Source: Spirosoma panaciterrae DSM 21099 (GTDB lineage: Bacteria > Bacteroidota > Bacteroidia > Cytophagales > Spirosomataceae). From it: 64,000 nucleotides of DNA. The notes beneath the pieces were generated by a model. It worked only from the letters and a program-made list of their open reading frames with translations, did no database searches and was not told the DNA's origin. Positions 34,928 to 44,094 of the stretch are shown here, piece after piece. Numbering within the stretch: position 1 is the stretch's first letter; every line of letters begins with the position of its first letter. The translations under genes were made by a program, and so were the position numbers. The stretch spans positions 1 to 64,000 of the forward strand of contig NZ_KB893192.1 of the NCBI RefSeq assembly GCF_000374025.1, written 5' to 3'.

Positions 34928-35758
34928 TTAAATGAAGGTCAATTCTGAGCGTAAGGTAGAATTGGCTCGTCCCATAAACTTGCCACTGATTGGAGCAGCC
35001 AGCTCTGGTTTGGCCGTTGAGGTCAAAAAGACATGTCGATTCACCACCAGCGTCCCTTCGGTTGGGTCGAACCCACGCCAGCCAGCTCCGGGCAAATACA
35101 CCTCAACCCAGGCATGAAGCTGGTGTTCCTGCTGAGGGTTGCCCAGCAGATAGCCACTTACAAACCGGGAAGCTATTCCCAGACTCCGGCAGGCCGCCAT
35201 AAACAGGGTTGTATAATCACGGCACGACCCTTTCCGTTGCTGTAGCGTTTGTTCGGGTGGCAGCGGAAGCCCCTCTTCCCGAACTTCATACGTAAATTTC
35301 CAGATGGCCTGGTTCAATGCCATCAGAAAGGCCGTTGTTTGCCAGTTGGCCTGAGCGGCTAACTCCTTTGCCCAGTGTTCAACCGACTCTGTTACACCCA
35401 GTTTGACCAGATACGGATGCAGGAGCTCTATTTCTGCTTTGGGGTACTGAAAAGGCACCTGCTGGGTATCAAAGGGAAACAGCACAAAATCAAACGAATT
35501 AAATTCGTCGGATTCCAGTTCCATTTCGACATTGACGCGCAGATGCGAGGTTAAATGACTGAAATAAACCACCTGCTGTACATTCCCTTCTACATCCACA
35601 TTACGCACAAGCTGAGTTGGCTCAGGGTCAATCTGCAAGGTGTACGCTAGCAGCCGCTGATACGGATACATACGTGGATACAGGTACAGCGTTTGTGGCC
35701 CTAAAGCGACAGGCGTATCGTATGTGTACTCAGATTCATGCCGAACGTGCAGACGCAT
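34928..35758 (-). CDS. Transglutaminase-like protein (Anbu-associated type)
   Basis: A 276-residue protein. Residues 1-150 form the N-terminal beta-rich domain of bacterial transglutaminase-like proteins (RLHVRHESEYTYDTPVALGP, PYQRLLAYTLQIDPE). The papain-like core has the catalytic Cys in QQRKGSCRDYTTLFMAACRSL, the His in HQLHAWVEVYLPGAGWRGF and the Asp in FDPTEG. It is probably a protease or peptide ligase. Genes of this type are typical neighbours of Anbu proteasome homologues, as found here 79 bases upstream on the same strand. Confidence 0.9.
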   Translation of the reverse strand: MRLHVRHESEYTYDTPVALGPQTLYLYPRMYPYQRLLAYTLQIDPEPTQLVRNVDVEGNVQQVVYFSHLTSHLRVNVEMELESDEFNSFDFVLFPFDTQQVPFQYPKAEIELLHPYLVKLGVTESVEHWAKELAAQANWQTTAFLMALNQAIWKFTYEVREEGLPLPPEQTLQQRKGSCRDYTTLFMAACRSLGIASRFVSGYLLGNPQQEHQLHAWVEVYLPGAGWRGFDPTEGTLVVNRHVFLTSTAKPELAAPISGKFMGRANSTLRSELTFI

Positions 35759-35837
35759 GGGACTATAGCTATGATAGATGATGGATCGTGTATGATTCTG
35801 GTGGCGAAAATTTACATCCTATATCATACTCCCCACA

Positions 35838-36578
35838 TCATACATTTTTTACGGCGCGAACTTTTTCAAAGATGGGGTCCATCCAGTAAGAAGGCAGTTT
35901 TCGAACCGAATTGCTTAGCAGGGCGCTCCACTGGTGCGATATTTCGTCCATATCTTCCTTGTCGAGCCGATATTCGGTCATATGGAAGCTGTTTTTTGGA
36001 TAGATCACGACATCCAGCGGGTAATCTACGTCGTTGGCACTGACCCGCGTAGCATCGAAAGCCAGAAAGCCAATTTTAAGCGCATCCTGCATACTGGACT
36101 CGTACGACAGGTTTCGGAATAACAACGGCTTGCCATAGCCCGAGTTACCAATAATTTTGAACGGCGATCCCTGATCCACCTCCACCCAGTTGCCTTCAGG
36201 ATAAAGTAAAAACAACTTGTGCTCAGTATCGTCTTCCAGTTGACCGCCCACAATGGCATTCAGGTTGAAATTCAACCCATTGGCGATGATCGACGCTTTA
36301 TCCTCCTGAGCGACACGCTTCACCTGTTCACCGAATGCATTAACGGCTTTGTACAGTTTATTGAATGAGCGGTCCTGTTCGGTAAGGACTTCACTAAAGT
36401 AGGTAATGGCTTTATCTCGGACAGAGCGCAGTCCTGAAGTCATGATAAACAGGGAGTGATTCTCAACTTCATGAACTGAGATTTTTCGGTTCGAGGAGAC
36501 CTCCGTACCCGAAGTCAATCGTCTGTCGGCGATGGCAACCAGGCCCGACGCCACCTTAACACCTAAGCAATACGTCAT
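35838..36578 (-). CDS. Anbu-type proteasome homologue (Ntn hydrolase)
   Basis: A 246-residue N-terminal nucleophile hydrolase of the bacterial proteasome-like (Anbu) family. Residue 2 is Thr (MTYCLGVKVASGLVAIADRR), which would be exposed after Met removal as the catalytic nucleophile, and the Asp/Arg of ADRRLTSG and Lys of the SSNRKISVHEVENHSL region follow the proteasome pattern. Substrate and complex size are unknown; Anbu forms open-ring assemblies in other bacteria. It precedes the transglutaminase gene, and the usual alpha-E (DUF403) and ATP-grasp partners are absent in this window. Confidence 0.88.
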   Translation of the reverse strand: MTYCLGVKVASGLVAIADRRLTSGTEVSSNRKISVHEVENHSLFIMTSGLRSVRDKAITYFSEVLTEQDRSFNKLYKAVNAFGEQVKRVAQEDKASIIANGLNFNLNAIVGGQLEDDTEHKLFLLYPEGNWVEVDQGSPFKIIGNSGYGKPLLFRNLSYESSMQDALKIGFLAFDATRVSANDVDYPLDVVIYPKNSFHMTEYRLDKEDMDEISHQWSALLSNSVRKLPSYWMDPIFEKVRAVKNV

Positions 36579-36915
36579 TCTATACAGTGGGAAAACCTAA
36601 TCGTAAACCCGACAAATATACAGGTTACCCCAATTTTTGTTCGATTTAGCCGTTGGTTTTTCTTTAAAATTAGGCAGAATGGCGACGTACGTTGTTGTTT
36701 CGCCCAATCTGGTGGACACGGTTCAGCCTTATATTTTCCAGAAATTAACCCTTTATAAACCAAAGGCACTGAATTCGTAGAATGTATATATACAGTAGAT
36801 TACGCATGAAAATTGGCTGTTGTTCAAAGGGTTTTTAGGAAAAAAGGTTTGTTTTTGGGAAACGTTTGTGTTACTTTGGCAAGCGGAAGGTGATATTCCC
36901 TTTGCCCATTTTGCA
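36579..36915. other. Divergent spacer with two promoters
   Basis: This 337-base gene-free region carries on the minus strand TATATTTG (36620-36613), an exact -7 match 35 bases before the Anbu ATG. On the plus strand TTG (36848-36850), 19 bases, then TTACTTTG (36870-36877) precede the acidic-protein ATG at 36916. Nothing else is seen. Confidence 0.6.
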
Positions 36916-37410
36916 ATGAACTTTGACGACGAAGACGACGACGATAGCTTTCTGGACTGGGATGGCTTCGATGAGGATTATGACCCGGAAGAGGCTCGTG
37001 CCGAAATGGAAGCCGAAAACCGACGCATCAAGAATCTGCCGATTCTGCGGAAAGCCAACGAGTTGATGGAACTCACTCAGGCTATTGTGGAAACCATCAA
37101 TAAAGAGGATGATGTGCTGATGATGCATGAACAGATGCTGGCCAATGCGATGATGCTGGCTCCTAAAATTGTTGGGGCAGAAGGGGGCGATTTGTACACG
37201 CTCCGCATGGAAAATGCCGTCATCATCAAAATGCACGCCCGCGAGCTATTGGCACAGACCTCTTACTGTAAAGCTGAAAAATTAGCCGCAACCGCTTATT
37301 TAAACCTGCTTCGGGATGAAATCGAGCAGTTCCGTATTCTTTTTGTCGAATGGGTAAACAGTTTTGACAAGGATAATGATGCCCCCGATGATTGGGGACT
37401 CTTTTACTAG
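36916..37410 (+). CDS. Acidic conserved protein of unknown function
   Basis: A 164-residue cytoplasmic protein with a very acidic N-terminus (MNFDDEDDDDSFLDWDGFDE) and a helical remainder (NELMELTQAIVETINKEDDV, ENAVIIKMHARELLAQTSYC). The C-terminus again is acidic (NSFDKDNDAPDDWGLFY). I do not recognise a named domain, but proteins of this layout are widely conserved in Cytophagales. The ATG at 36916 is chosen because a good promoter lies just upstream at 36848-36877 and would be inside the longer frame from 36820. Confidence 0.75.
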   Translation: MNFDDEDDDDSFLDWDGFDEDYDPEEARAEMEAENRRIKNLPILRKANELMELTQAIVETINKEDDVLMMHEQMLANAMMLAPKIVGAEGGDLYTLRMENAVIIKMHARELLAQTSYCKAEKLAATAYLNLLRDEIEQFRILFVEWVNSFDKDNDAPDDWGLFY

Positions 37411-37559
37411 CATTCGTACAGTATGCCCAACGTGGTATCTGCCGCTATTGTCTTCAACTCTATAACTACTGAAATTATCGGGGAGCTTCAGCAGGATAAA
37501 TTGCATTGAATTCCCTCTGAATACTTGTCCCTCGGTACGAGTTTCGTAACTGAACAGAT

Positions 37560-37567
37560 TATCTTTG
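37560..37567 (+). promoter_or_regulatory. -7 element of the SprB-repeat gene
   Basis: TATCTTTG matches TAnnTTTG exactly, 25 bases before the ATG at 37593. The TTG element at the correct distance is not clear. Confidence 0.5.
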
Positions 37568-37592
37568 TTTGTCAGGCTATGACTACCTAGTT

Positions 37593-39878
37593 ATGATCCG
37601 TTCTATACAGCCTTTTTCCTCCTTTTTAGCACGTCCGGGCCAAATTCTCCTATGCACGCTCATAGGCCTTATTTTCTGGCTGCCTGCCTGGGCCGATGAA
37701 TTAACCACTACAAACGCTCCAACCGATCTGGTCGTGACGGTAAGCGGAACCGCATCGGTTTGCGCGGGTACCAGTACTACCCTCACGGCATCAGGCTGTC
37801 CTACGGGAGGTACCATCCGCTGGTCGACAACGCAAACCGGGAGCACGATCATCGTTACCCCCCAACAAACCACGTCATACACCGCCGTTTGTCAGGTAGC
37901 AGGTACGGGCAGTACCACCGCCGTAACCTCAACCAGTGCCGTAGGAACCGTGCGGGTTTATCGGCCTATCGTCATTTCATTTGATTACCGTCCGCCCTCC
38001 TGCAACAATCTGCTGGATGGAGGCATCGTAATCAATGGCAGTGGCGGTGTCGGGCTTTTGCAATATCAACTTGGTGAGTTCCCTTTCCAGACGTTCAATG
38101 CCTTTGGTCCCTTCAAAGCGGGGAGTTATCCGGTTGTGGTTAAGGACTCGGCAGGCTGTATGCTGAAAACAACCGCCGAATTGCCACAGCCCCCGCCTAT
38201 TACGGCAACCGTTATGGTGGTCAACGCCAAATGTGTCGGTAGCCGGGATGGTCAACTGGTAGCCGTAGCAGCCGGGGGCGTAGGCGATTATCGCTACGCG
38301 CTCCAGGGCACTCCCCCACAGGAAAGCAATGCGTTCTATGGGCTTAAAGCAGACTCTACCTATACGCTGATCGTATCGGACAAAAACAACTGTGTACTGT
38401 ACAAGCCCGTTTATATTGGCCAGCCTGCTCCTTTTTCCATCACTATAACACCCATACCCACACGCTGCACCGGCTCAGCAGATGGCACCATCAGTGTTTC
38501 GGCAACGGGAGGTCTGTCGCCTTACCAATATCAACTTGGCAACGGGGCATTTCAATCGGGTACCCAGTTTACAGGTTTATCGGCCACCAGCTACGAAATA
38601 ACCGTGATGGATGCTAATGGATGCAAGGGTAAGCAAAGTGTAGCGGTACCCCAGCCCGCCCCGCTCGTTCTGAAAGCCACAGCGAGACCCGTGCTCTGTT
38701 CAGGCCCCAATACGGGCGCTATTGCCATAACCCCATCAGGGGGTACCGGAACCGTTCTTTACCAGGCCACCAGCAATTCGGTCCCTCAGAATACGAGTGT
38801 CCTGACGGGGCTTACAGTTGGTACGTATACGGTGGTAGGCACCGACGCGAATGGCTGTACAGGTATCGTATCGGTAACGATTGGCAATGTTACCCCGCTA
38901 AAAATTCAGGCTACCCCTATCCCCGCTACGTGCTGCACCTGCCCTACAGGAGGGGTTAAACTAGCCGCTACAGGTGGAACGGGAACGGGACTACGCTTCC
39001 AGATACTCGGCCAGGCTTTCCAGGCCAGCAGTCAGATTAACAACCTTACACCCAGCCCCTATCGGGTTCGGGTAGTGGACGATGGTGGCTGTAGTGATAC
39101 TACGACGGCCATTGTTACCGATGGTGGAGCCTTGACCCTATCGACAGGTACGCTTAAAAACGTAAGTTGTCCCGGCCTGCGAAACGGCGAAGCCACTGTA
39201 CAGGTGGCCGGAGGAACCAAACCGTTTACGTATTTCTGGACAACGGAACGCCTGGACACCTTAAAGCCCTATACGGCAACCCAGCTAAATTTACCCGAAG
39301 GGACTTATACCGTCAGCGTACGGGATAGCAACCGCTGCACAACGTCGACGTTATTTGTCACGATAAAATCACAGAATCCGACGCCTGCCAAACCGATCAT
39401 TAGCCAGATTGCCAATAGCAGCCTAGTTGTCAATCAAACGAGTGGGATACAATGGTATCTGCAAACGGGAACGAATTCGGCCACAGCCATTTCCAATGCC
39501 ACCAGTGCTACCCTGGTTCCTTATGCGAGTGGTTTATATACCGTAATTGTTACGGTCAATGGTTGTGCTTCTCCACCATCCGAATCCTTCAATTTCGTAT
39601 TAACGGCCGTGGACGAACCAAATCCTGGATTCACGATACGCATAGTGCCTAATCCTGTCGTCAATGTTTTGCGTCTGGAGATTGAGCAGTTGGAACGATC
39701 CGCTATTCAGGTTCATCTGCTCGATGCAGCAGGGCGAGCGGTTCGGGCGTATCAAATACCGGCTTTCACTGGTAAAAAATGGGTCGAATGGCCCATCGAT
39801 GGCCTTTCGACGGGCACTTATATGCTGAAGGCAATGGCGGAATCACGCCAATCGCTGATGCGGGTAGCCGTAGAGTGA
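37593..39878 (+). CDS. SprB-repeat surface protein with T9SS C-terminal sorting domain
   Basis: A 761-residue secreted protein. The signal peptide is residues 1-35 (QILLCTLIGLIFWLPAWADE). It is followed by an Ig-like region and about six SprB-type repeats of 70-80 residues, each with a pattern such as RCTGSADGTISVSATGGLSP, YQYQLGNGAFQSGTQF and YEITVMDANGCKG. The C-terminal 80 residues are a type A T9SS sorting domain (IRIVPNPVVNVLRLEIE, STGTYMLKAMAE). It should be exported by the type IX system and act as a cell-surface adhesin, perhaps for gliding. No other T9SS gene is in the window. Confidence 0.9.
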   Translation: MIRSIQPFSSFLARPGQILLCTLIGLIFWLPAWADELTTTNAPTDLVVTVSGTASVCAGTSTTLTASGCPTGGTIRWSTTQTGSTIIVTPQQTTSYTAVCQVAGTGSTTAVTSTSAVGTVRVYRPIVISFDYRPPSCNNLLDGGIVINGSGGVGLLQYQLGEFPFQTFNAFGPFKAGSYPVVVKDSAGCMLKTTAELPQPPPITATVMVVNAKCVGSRDGQLVAVAAGGVGDYRYALQGTPPQESNAFYGLKADSTYTLIVSDKNNCVLYKPVYIGQPAPFSITITPIPTRCTGSADGTISVSATGGLSPYQYQLGNGAFQSGTQFTGLSATSYEITVMDANGCKGKQSVAVPQPAPLVLKATARPVLCSGPNTGAIAITPSGGTGTVLYQATSNSVPQNTSVLTGLTVGTYTVVGTDANGCTGIVSVTIGNVTPLKIQATPIPATCCTCPTGGVKLAATGGTGTGLRFQILGQAFQASSQINNLTPSPYRVRVVDDGGCSDTTTAIVTDGGALTLSTGTLKNVSCPGLRNGEATVQVAGGTKPFTYFWTTERLDTLKPYTATQLNLPEGTYTVSVRDSNRCTTSTLFVTIKSQNPTPAKPIISQIANSSLVVNQTSGIQWYLQTGTNSATAISNATSATLVPYASGLYTVIVTVNGCASPPSESFNFVLTAVDEPNPGFTIRIVPNPVVNVLRLEIEQLERSAIQVHLLDAAGRAVRAYQIPAFTGKKWVEWPIDGLSTGTYMLKAMAESRQSLMRVAVE

Positions 39879-39927
39879 AGTGGTCTCAAAAATGCCTTCC
39901 TGGTAATGGGAACGGCTATTCAGCAAA

Positions 39928-39960
39928 CGAGCCGCTGGGATTATCTCAGCGGCTCGTCGT
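39928..39960. terminator. Terminator between SprB and FMN reductase genes
   Basis: Stem CGAGCCGCTG (39928-39937) / CAGCGGCTCG (39947-39956) with a 9-base loop; T-rich bases follow (TCGTTTTATT). It lies between convergent genes. Confidence 0.85.
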
Positions 39961-39961
39961 T

Positions 39962-40558
39962 TTATTTCTCAATTAAACTCGGACTCGTCCATCGTTGGGC
40001 TACATTCAGCGTATAATCGACAAAGGCCCGCACCGTCCGCTCATATACCTCATGCCCGACAAAATGGCCGTGTTCGTCCAGGTTGATCGCTGTTTCATGC
40101 GACTCGTATAACTTGGGCGATACAATCGAATAGCTGTTGGTGAAGCTGATGATCTTGTTCACCACCGTGGTCATGTCCAGCGCTGGTTGTCGGCCTCCAC
40201 GTCCGTTCGAAACGCCTGCCATCGCAAACACTTTATTGTCGAACAGGTGCTTAAAAGCCGGCCCACCCAACTGATGAATCGTGTTGGTTGCCTGTGGCGG
40301 TGCCGTCCAGTTGTATTCAGGCATGGCAAAAATCACCAGATCGGCCGCTTCCCAGTTGCTAATCAATTCGTCCTGAAAGGGTGTCAGCGCATCTTTTCTG
40401 ACAGCGCCCTGGCCTACAAATGGTATGTCGTACTCCACAAAATCTATAATCGAAACCTCATGATGCCCTTCTTCGGCCAACAGATGGCGAAGGTAGGTCA
40501 CAAAGCGCAATGAGTTACTGTTCTTGCGCGATGAGGTAGCTATAAGTGCTATTTTCAT
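39962..40558 (-). CDS. NADPH-dependent FMN reductase
   Basis: A 198-residue flavodoxin-fold flavin reductase of the SsuE/YieF type. The FMN phosphate loop is IATSSRKNSNSLRF near the N-terminus, the flavin-binding segment is VIFAMPEYNWTAPPQ and the AGVSNGRGGRQPALDM stretch completes the site. It reduces FMN, quinones or related substrates with NAD(P)H. The ATG at 40558 is chosen (the frame to 40639 overlaps the next gene). It is convergent with the SprB gene and divergent from the small exported protein. Confidence 0.9.
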   Translation of the reverse strand: MKIALIATSSRKNSNSLRFVTYLRHLLAEEGHHEVSIIDFVEYDIPFVGQGAVRKDALTPFQDELISNWEAADLVIFAMPEYNWTAPPQATNTIHQLGGPAFKHLFDNKVFAMAGVSNGRGGRQPALDMTTVVNKIISFTNSYSIVSPKLYESHETAINLDEHGHFVGHEVYERTVRAFVDYTLNVAQRWTSPSLIEK

Positions 40559-40696
40559 CGTTGTAAACGGATACAATTCGCTATGAGAACCCCGACACTG
40601 TTTCTTTAGTTCGTCGTCTTTTTTTGTAATACATTGCAACGTTTTTGTTACAAGATGAGTCTGTTCAATAGCTTATCAATCAAAAGGATATCGACT

Positions 40697-41011
40697 ATGA
40701 AACTGGTCTGCCTCTTCACCCTGTTCACCCTAACCTGTGCGGTAGCTCAGGTTCCTTCTACAAGCATTCGAAACGATTCGGTACCGTCGGTATTTCCACC
40801 AGATCTCATGCCCAATGTACAGCCGAATAATTCCTTTTACAGACACCCCATGGACCCCAAAAATGTAGTACGGGCCACGCTGGATAATATGCCGATAAAA
40901 GTGCCGGATTCGTCGGCCAACTACACCATCCAGCTCAAAAACCTGAACCCTAAAAACCGAATGTATTATTGGAATCCTGAGAGCAAACCCGTTCCAAGAA
41001 AGCGCCGGTAA
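40697..41011 (+). CDS. Small exported protein, unknown function
   Basis: A 104-residue protein with a signal peptide (LVCLFTLFTLTCAVAQ) and a short basic and Pro/Asn-rich mature part (SFYRHPMDPKNVVRATLDNM, NRMYYWNPESKPVPRKRR). No domain is recognised. The C-terminal Arg-rich end is odd for a periplasmic protein. The ATG at 40697 gives the signal peptide. It ends 3 bases before the stop of the convergent cystathionine gamma-synthase-type gene, so the two transcripts must overlap. Confidence 0.55.
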   Translation: MKLVCLFTLFTLTCAVAQVPSTSIRNDSVPSVFPPDLMPNVQPNNSFYRHPMDPKNVVRATLDNMPIKVPDSSANYTIQLKNLNPKNRMYYWNPESKPVPRKRR

Positions 41012-41014
41012 GCG

Positions 41015-42133
41015 TTAGTTCAGCGCCTGCTCCAGATCGGCAATCAAATCGTCGGCATGTTCCAGACCGACCGAAATACGCAATAGATTTTTAGGCGTTA
41101 TTGAGTTGGGCCCTTCGGCCGTAGCCCGATGTTCGATCAGCGATTCGACCCCACCCAGGCTGGTTGCCCGTGTGAACAGATGTAGCTTACCTATAAAACG
41201 AAGTGCTTCTTCAGCCCCCCCTTTTACCTGCACCGATAGCATGGCCCCGTAGCCTTTCATCTGCTGCTGAATAACAGCCCTTTGCGGATGGGTCGCCAGG
41301 CCGGGGTAATGTACTTTCTCCACAGCCGGATGCGTGGCCAGAAATTCCGCGATCTGCTGCGCTGTGGCGCTCTGGGCTCGCACCCGTACACCCAGGGTTT
41401 TGATGCCCCGGCTAACCAGCCAGCAATCGAAGGGGGATGGTACGGCTCCCGATAACCCCTGCAACAGCCGTACTCGCTGGGTAAATTCGTTATTTTCCTT
41501 AAAAATCAACGCCCCCCCCAGCACGTCGCTATGACCGCTCAGATACTTGGTGGTCGAGTGCATCACGACATCACAGCCTTGCTCGAACGGCCGTTGCAGC
41601 ACAGGAGTAGCCCAGGTATTGTCGCATACACAAATCGCCCCAGCTTCGTGAGCCAACTGACTAATCGCCTGTAAATCAGCAATATCGAGCATGGGATTGG
41701 AAGGGGTTTCGCACCAGACCAGGCGGGTATTTTGATGAATCCAAGCCCGTACCGACTCCAGATCGCGCATGTCCACACGCGTATAGGTAAGCCCCCACGG
41801 ATGGAATACCTGCTCGAGCAGGGCTGGCGTACCATAATACGCATCGGTCGATAACAGCACATGATCGCCTGGGCTGAGTGCCTGAAATAAGGTCATTGTG
41901 GCAGCCTGACCCGATCCAAACGCCATACCGACAGAGCCCCCCTCAAGCGTCGCGAGCGCGTTTTCCAGGGCTTCCCGAGTCGGGTTGTTCGGGCGGGTAT
42001 AGATGTAATTGGCGGGCAACTCGTTGGCTTCGTTCCGGGCGTAGGTTGTCGACAAATGAATGGGGGGAACCACTACCCCGGTTACTGAATCGGGCTGATG
42101 GGTCGCGCGGAGGGCAAGTGTATCGAAATGCAT
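41015..42133 (-). CDS. Cystathionine gamma-synthase/gamma-lyase type PLP enzyme
   Basis: A 372-residue Cys/Met metabolism PLP enzyme. Conserved marks are [20 protein letters not shown] at the N-terminus, the PLP phosphate-binding [10 protein letters not shown], and the Schiff-base Lys in [19 protein letters not shown], with the C-terminal [14 protein letters not shown]. It could be cystathionine gamma-synthase (metB), gamma-lyase or homocysteine synthase; the sequence alone does not settle this, so no symbol is given. It starts with ATG at 42133 and faces a spacer with no clear riboswitch fold. Confidence 0.88.
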   Translation of the reverse strand: MHFDTLALRATHQPDSVTGVVVPPIHLSTTYARNEANELPANYIYTRPNNPTREALENALATLEGGSVGMAFGSGQAATMTLFQALSPGDHVLLSTDAYYGTPALLEQVFHPWGLTYTRVDMRDLESVRAWIHQNTRLVWCETPSNPMLDIADLQAISQLAHEAGAICVCDNTWATPVLQRPFEQGCDVVMHSTTKYLSGHSDVLGGALIFKENNEFTQRVRLLQGLSGAVPSPFDCWLVSRGIKTLGVRVRAQSATAQQIAEFLATHPAVEKVHYPGLATHPQRAVIQQQMKGYGAMLSVQVKGGAEEALRFIGKLHLFTRATSLGGVESLIEHRATAEGPNSITPKNLLRISVGLEHADDLIADLEQALN

Positions 42134-42322
42134 AACAGGTTATTTTAAAATAAACGGTAAACGGTGAAACGAATACCGTTGACTAATGATACCAAACTGC
42201 AAAAACGGCTCATTTTTTGTTATCGAAAATGCTGGATTCCGTTGGTTCTTTTACCATAGGCCTCTGAATTGTTTTTCCTCCTAACCCACTTTGCTAGTTT
42301 TTCACTGGAACAGATGGATTAG
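42134..42322. other. Divergent spacer upstream of DUF1800 and PLP enzyme genes
   Basis: No gene and no recognisable SAM or other riboswitch is seen in these 189 bases. TTTTAAAATA-type A/T-rich sequence occurs near the PLP gene start. No good -7 element is seen for the DUF1800 gene. Confidence 0.3.
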
Positions 42323-43960
42323 ATGCCTTCTCTGGCGACATACACAACTCCGCTTACGGCTAAAACAGCCGCACATTTGCTCCGACGGGCAACCTTTGGA
42401 CCAACCCAGACTGAAATTACCAGCTTCACCGGCCTGACGGCTACGCAGGCGGTACAGTTGCTTATTGCCAATGCTAACTATTCGCCCGCTCCGCCAGTCG
42501 ATCTGGACGAGAATCAGCCTACTGCCGGACAAACGTATCTGGACAAACCGTTTAACCACAACCGAAATTTCGATTTTGGTCACTATCTGAGCTGCTGGTG
42601 GCTAGGGCTGATGGCCTCCCAAACGGCCCCACTCAGCCTGCTCGACAAGCTGACTCTGTTCTGGCAAAATCATTTCGTAACCACCCGGTCGACCGTTGGC
42701 GATTATCGGTTTCTAAATCAGTATTTGCTGTTGCTGCGCAATAATGCCCTAGGCAACTTTCAGAATCTGGTCGTTCAGGTTACCAAAGACCCTGCCATGT
42801 TGCGCTACCTCAATGGAAACGAGAACATCGTAGGTCATCCCAATGAGAACTATGCCCGCGAGCTTCAGGAACTGTTTACCGTTGGCGTTTTTGATTTCGC
42901 CGGGAATAAAAACTACACTGAAGACGATGTAAAAGCTGCCGCGAAGGTATTGACTGGCTGGGAGTACACCAACTACGAAGTCGACAATTCGACCAGCTTT
43001 ACCACCCTCTTCAATCTGACTAACCACGACACTACGAACAAAACCTTTTCGGCCAGTTATAACAATACGGTCATTGTCGGTCGATCGACCAATCCATCCC
43101 CTACAGTTACGGCAGGGGATGCCGAACTCAGTGATCTGGTCACCATGCTGTTGAGCCATCCGGCCTCCGCCCGGTTCATTTGCCGAAAACTATATCGGTG
43201 GTACGTCAACCCGAACGTCACACAAACGATTGAAGATGATGTCATTATTCCGCTCGCCCAGCTTTTTGTCACCAATAATTTTGCGATACAACCCGTCATC
43301 GAGAAGTTACTGACGAGTCAGGTCTTTTTCGATACGGCCAACATCGGTGCGCTGGTAAAATCTCCGGTCGATCTGGCTGTTGGGTCAATGCGTCTGTTCA
43401 ATCAGCCTGTTCCGGCGCTACCAACGCATTATGTCGGTTTTCGGAACTACACTGATTTTATGTTCTACCGGATGCAGGACATGCTGATGCCCTTGCTCGA
43501 CCAACCCTCGGTGTTTGGCTATGAACCTTATTACGATACGGGCTATACCAGAATCTGGATCAACACCACTACCATCGGCTATCGCTATGAGTACACCGAT
43601 GCGTATGTATTGAGGTATCTTCAGGTCGAACCAACCTATCTGATGGGAATCGATGTACTGGCCTGGGCCACGTCGCTACAGCCCAACTTTGCGGATGTGG
43701 CCGGAACCCCCGCCATTTCCTGTGCCGATGTACAGGCTGGCTTTTCTAAAAACCTGTTCGCCATTGACTTACTACAAACCCAAATCGACTTTTTGATCGA
43801 TACCATTATGATGCAGGGACTGCCACGTACATCCTGGACATTCCAGTGGAATGCGTACCGAACCAATCCTAACGACGGAGGAGCCCGGTATGAGGTTCGT
43901 TCCCGTTTAGAAAATTTAATGAAATATATGCTTCGGATGGCCGAGTACCATATCTGTTAA
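42323..43960 (+). CDS. DUF1800 family protein (copy 1)
   Basis: A 545-residue DUF1800 protein. The family signature is at the N-terminus: TAAHLLRRATFGPTQTEI, followed by LDKLTLFWQNHFVTTR, LRNNALGNFQNLV, the conserved LNGNENIVGHPNENYARELQ, and LTGWEYTNYE. The function of the family is unknown; it is commonly paired with DUF1501 proteins. No signal peptide is seen, while the partner DUF1501 has a Tat-like leader. It is a paralogue of the gene 134 bases downstream, with long identical stretches. Confidence 0.9.
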   Translation: MPSLATYTTPLTAKTAAHLLRRATFGPTQTEITSFTGLTATQAVQLLIANANYSPAPPVDLDENQPTAGQTYLDKPFNHNRNFDFGHYLSCWWLGLMASQTAPLSLLDKLTLFWQNHFVTTRSTVGDYRFLNQYLLLLRNNALGNFQNLVVQVTKDPAMLRYLNGNENIVGHPNENYARELQELFTVGVFDFAGNKNYTEDDVKAAAKVLTGWEYTNYEVDNSTSFTTLFNLTNHDTTNKTFSASYNNTVIVGRSTNPSPTVTAGDAELSDLVTMLLSHPASARFICRKLYRWYVNPNVTQTIEDDVIIPLAQLFVTNNFAIQPVIEKLLTSQVFFDTANIGALVKSPVDLAVGSMRLFNQPVPALPTHYVGFRNYTDFMFYRMQDMLMPLLDQPSVFGYEPYYDTGYTRIWINTTTIGYRYEYTDAYVLRYLQVEPTYLMGIDVLAWATSLQPNFADVAGTPAISCADVQAGFSKNLFAIDLLQTQIDFLIDTIMMQGLPRTSWTFQWNAYRTNPNDGGARYEVRSRLENLMKYMLRMAEYHIC

Positions 43961-44094
43961 GGCAGACCTCGTTTCAACCCTCTGATGTATTGTTTATTTA
44001 TCAACAAATCAGTAAACTTGATGTTTGCCAGACAATGAAAAACTCGCTTAAAGTCTTGTTCAAATTGTCTTTGACCGTAACGTACTCGTATTGA

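Noticed and set aside
42134..42322. SAM riboswitch upstream of the cystathionine-type gene
   Set aside because: No SAM-I or SAM-II core such as a conserved pseudoknot or GA-rich internal loop was seen in these bases; absence by eye is not proof.
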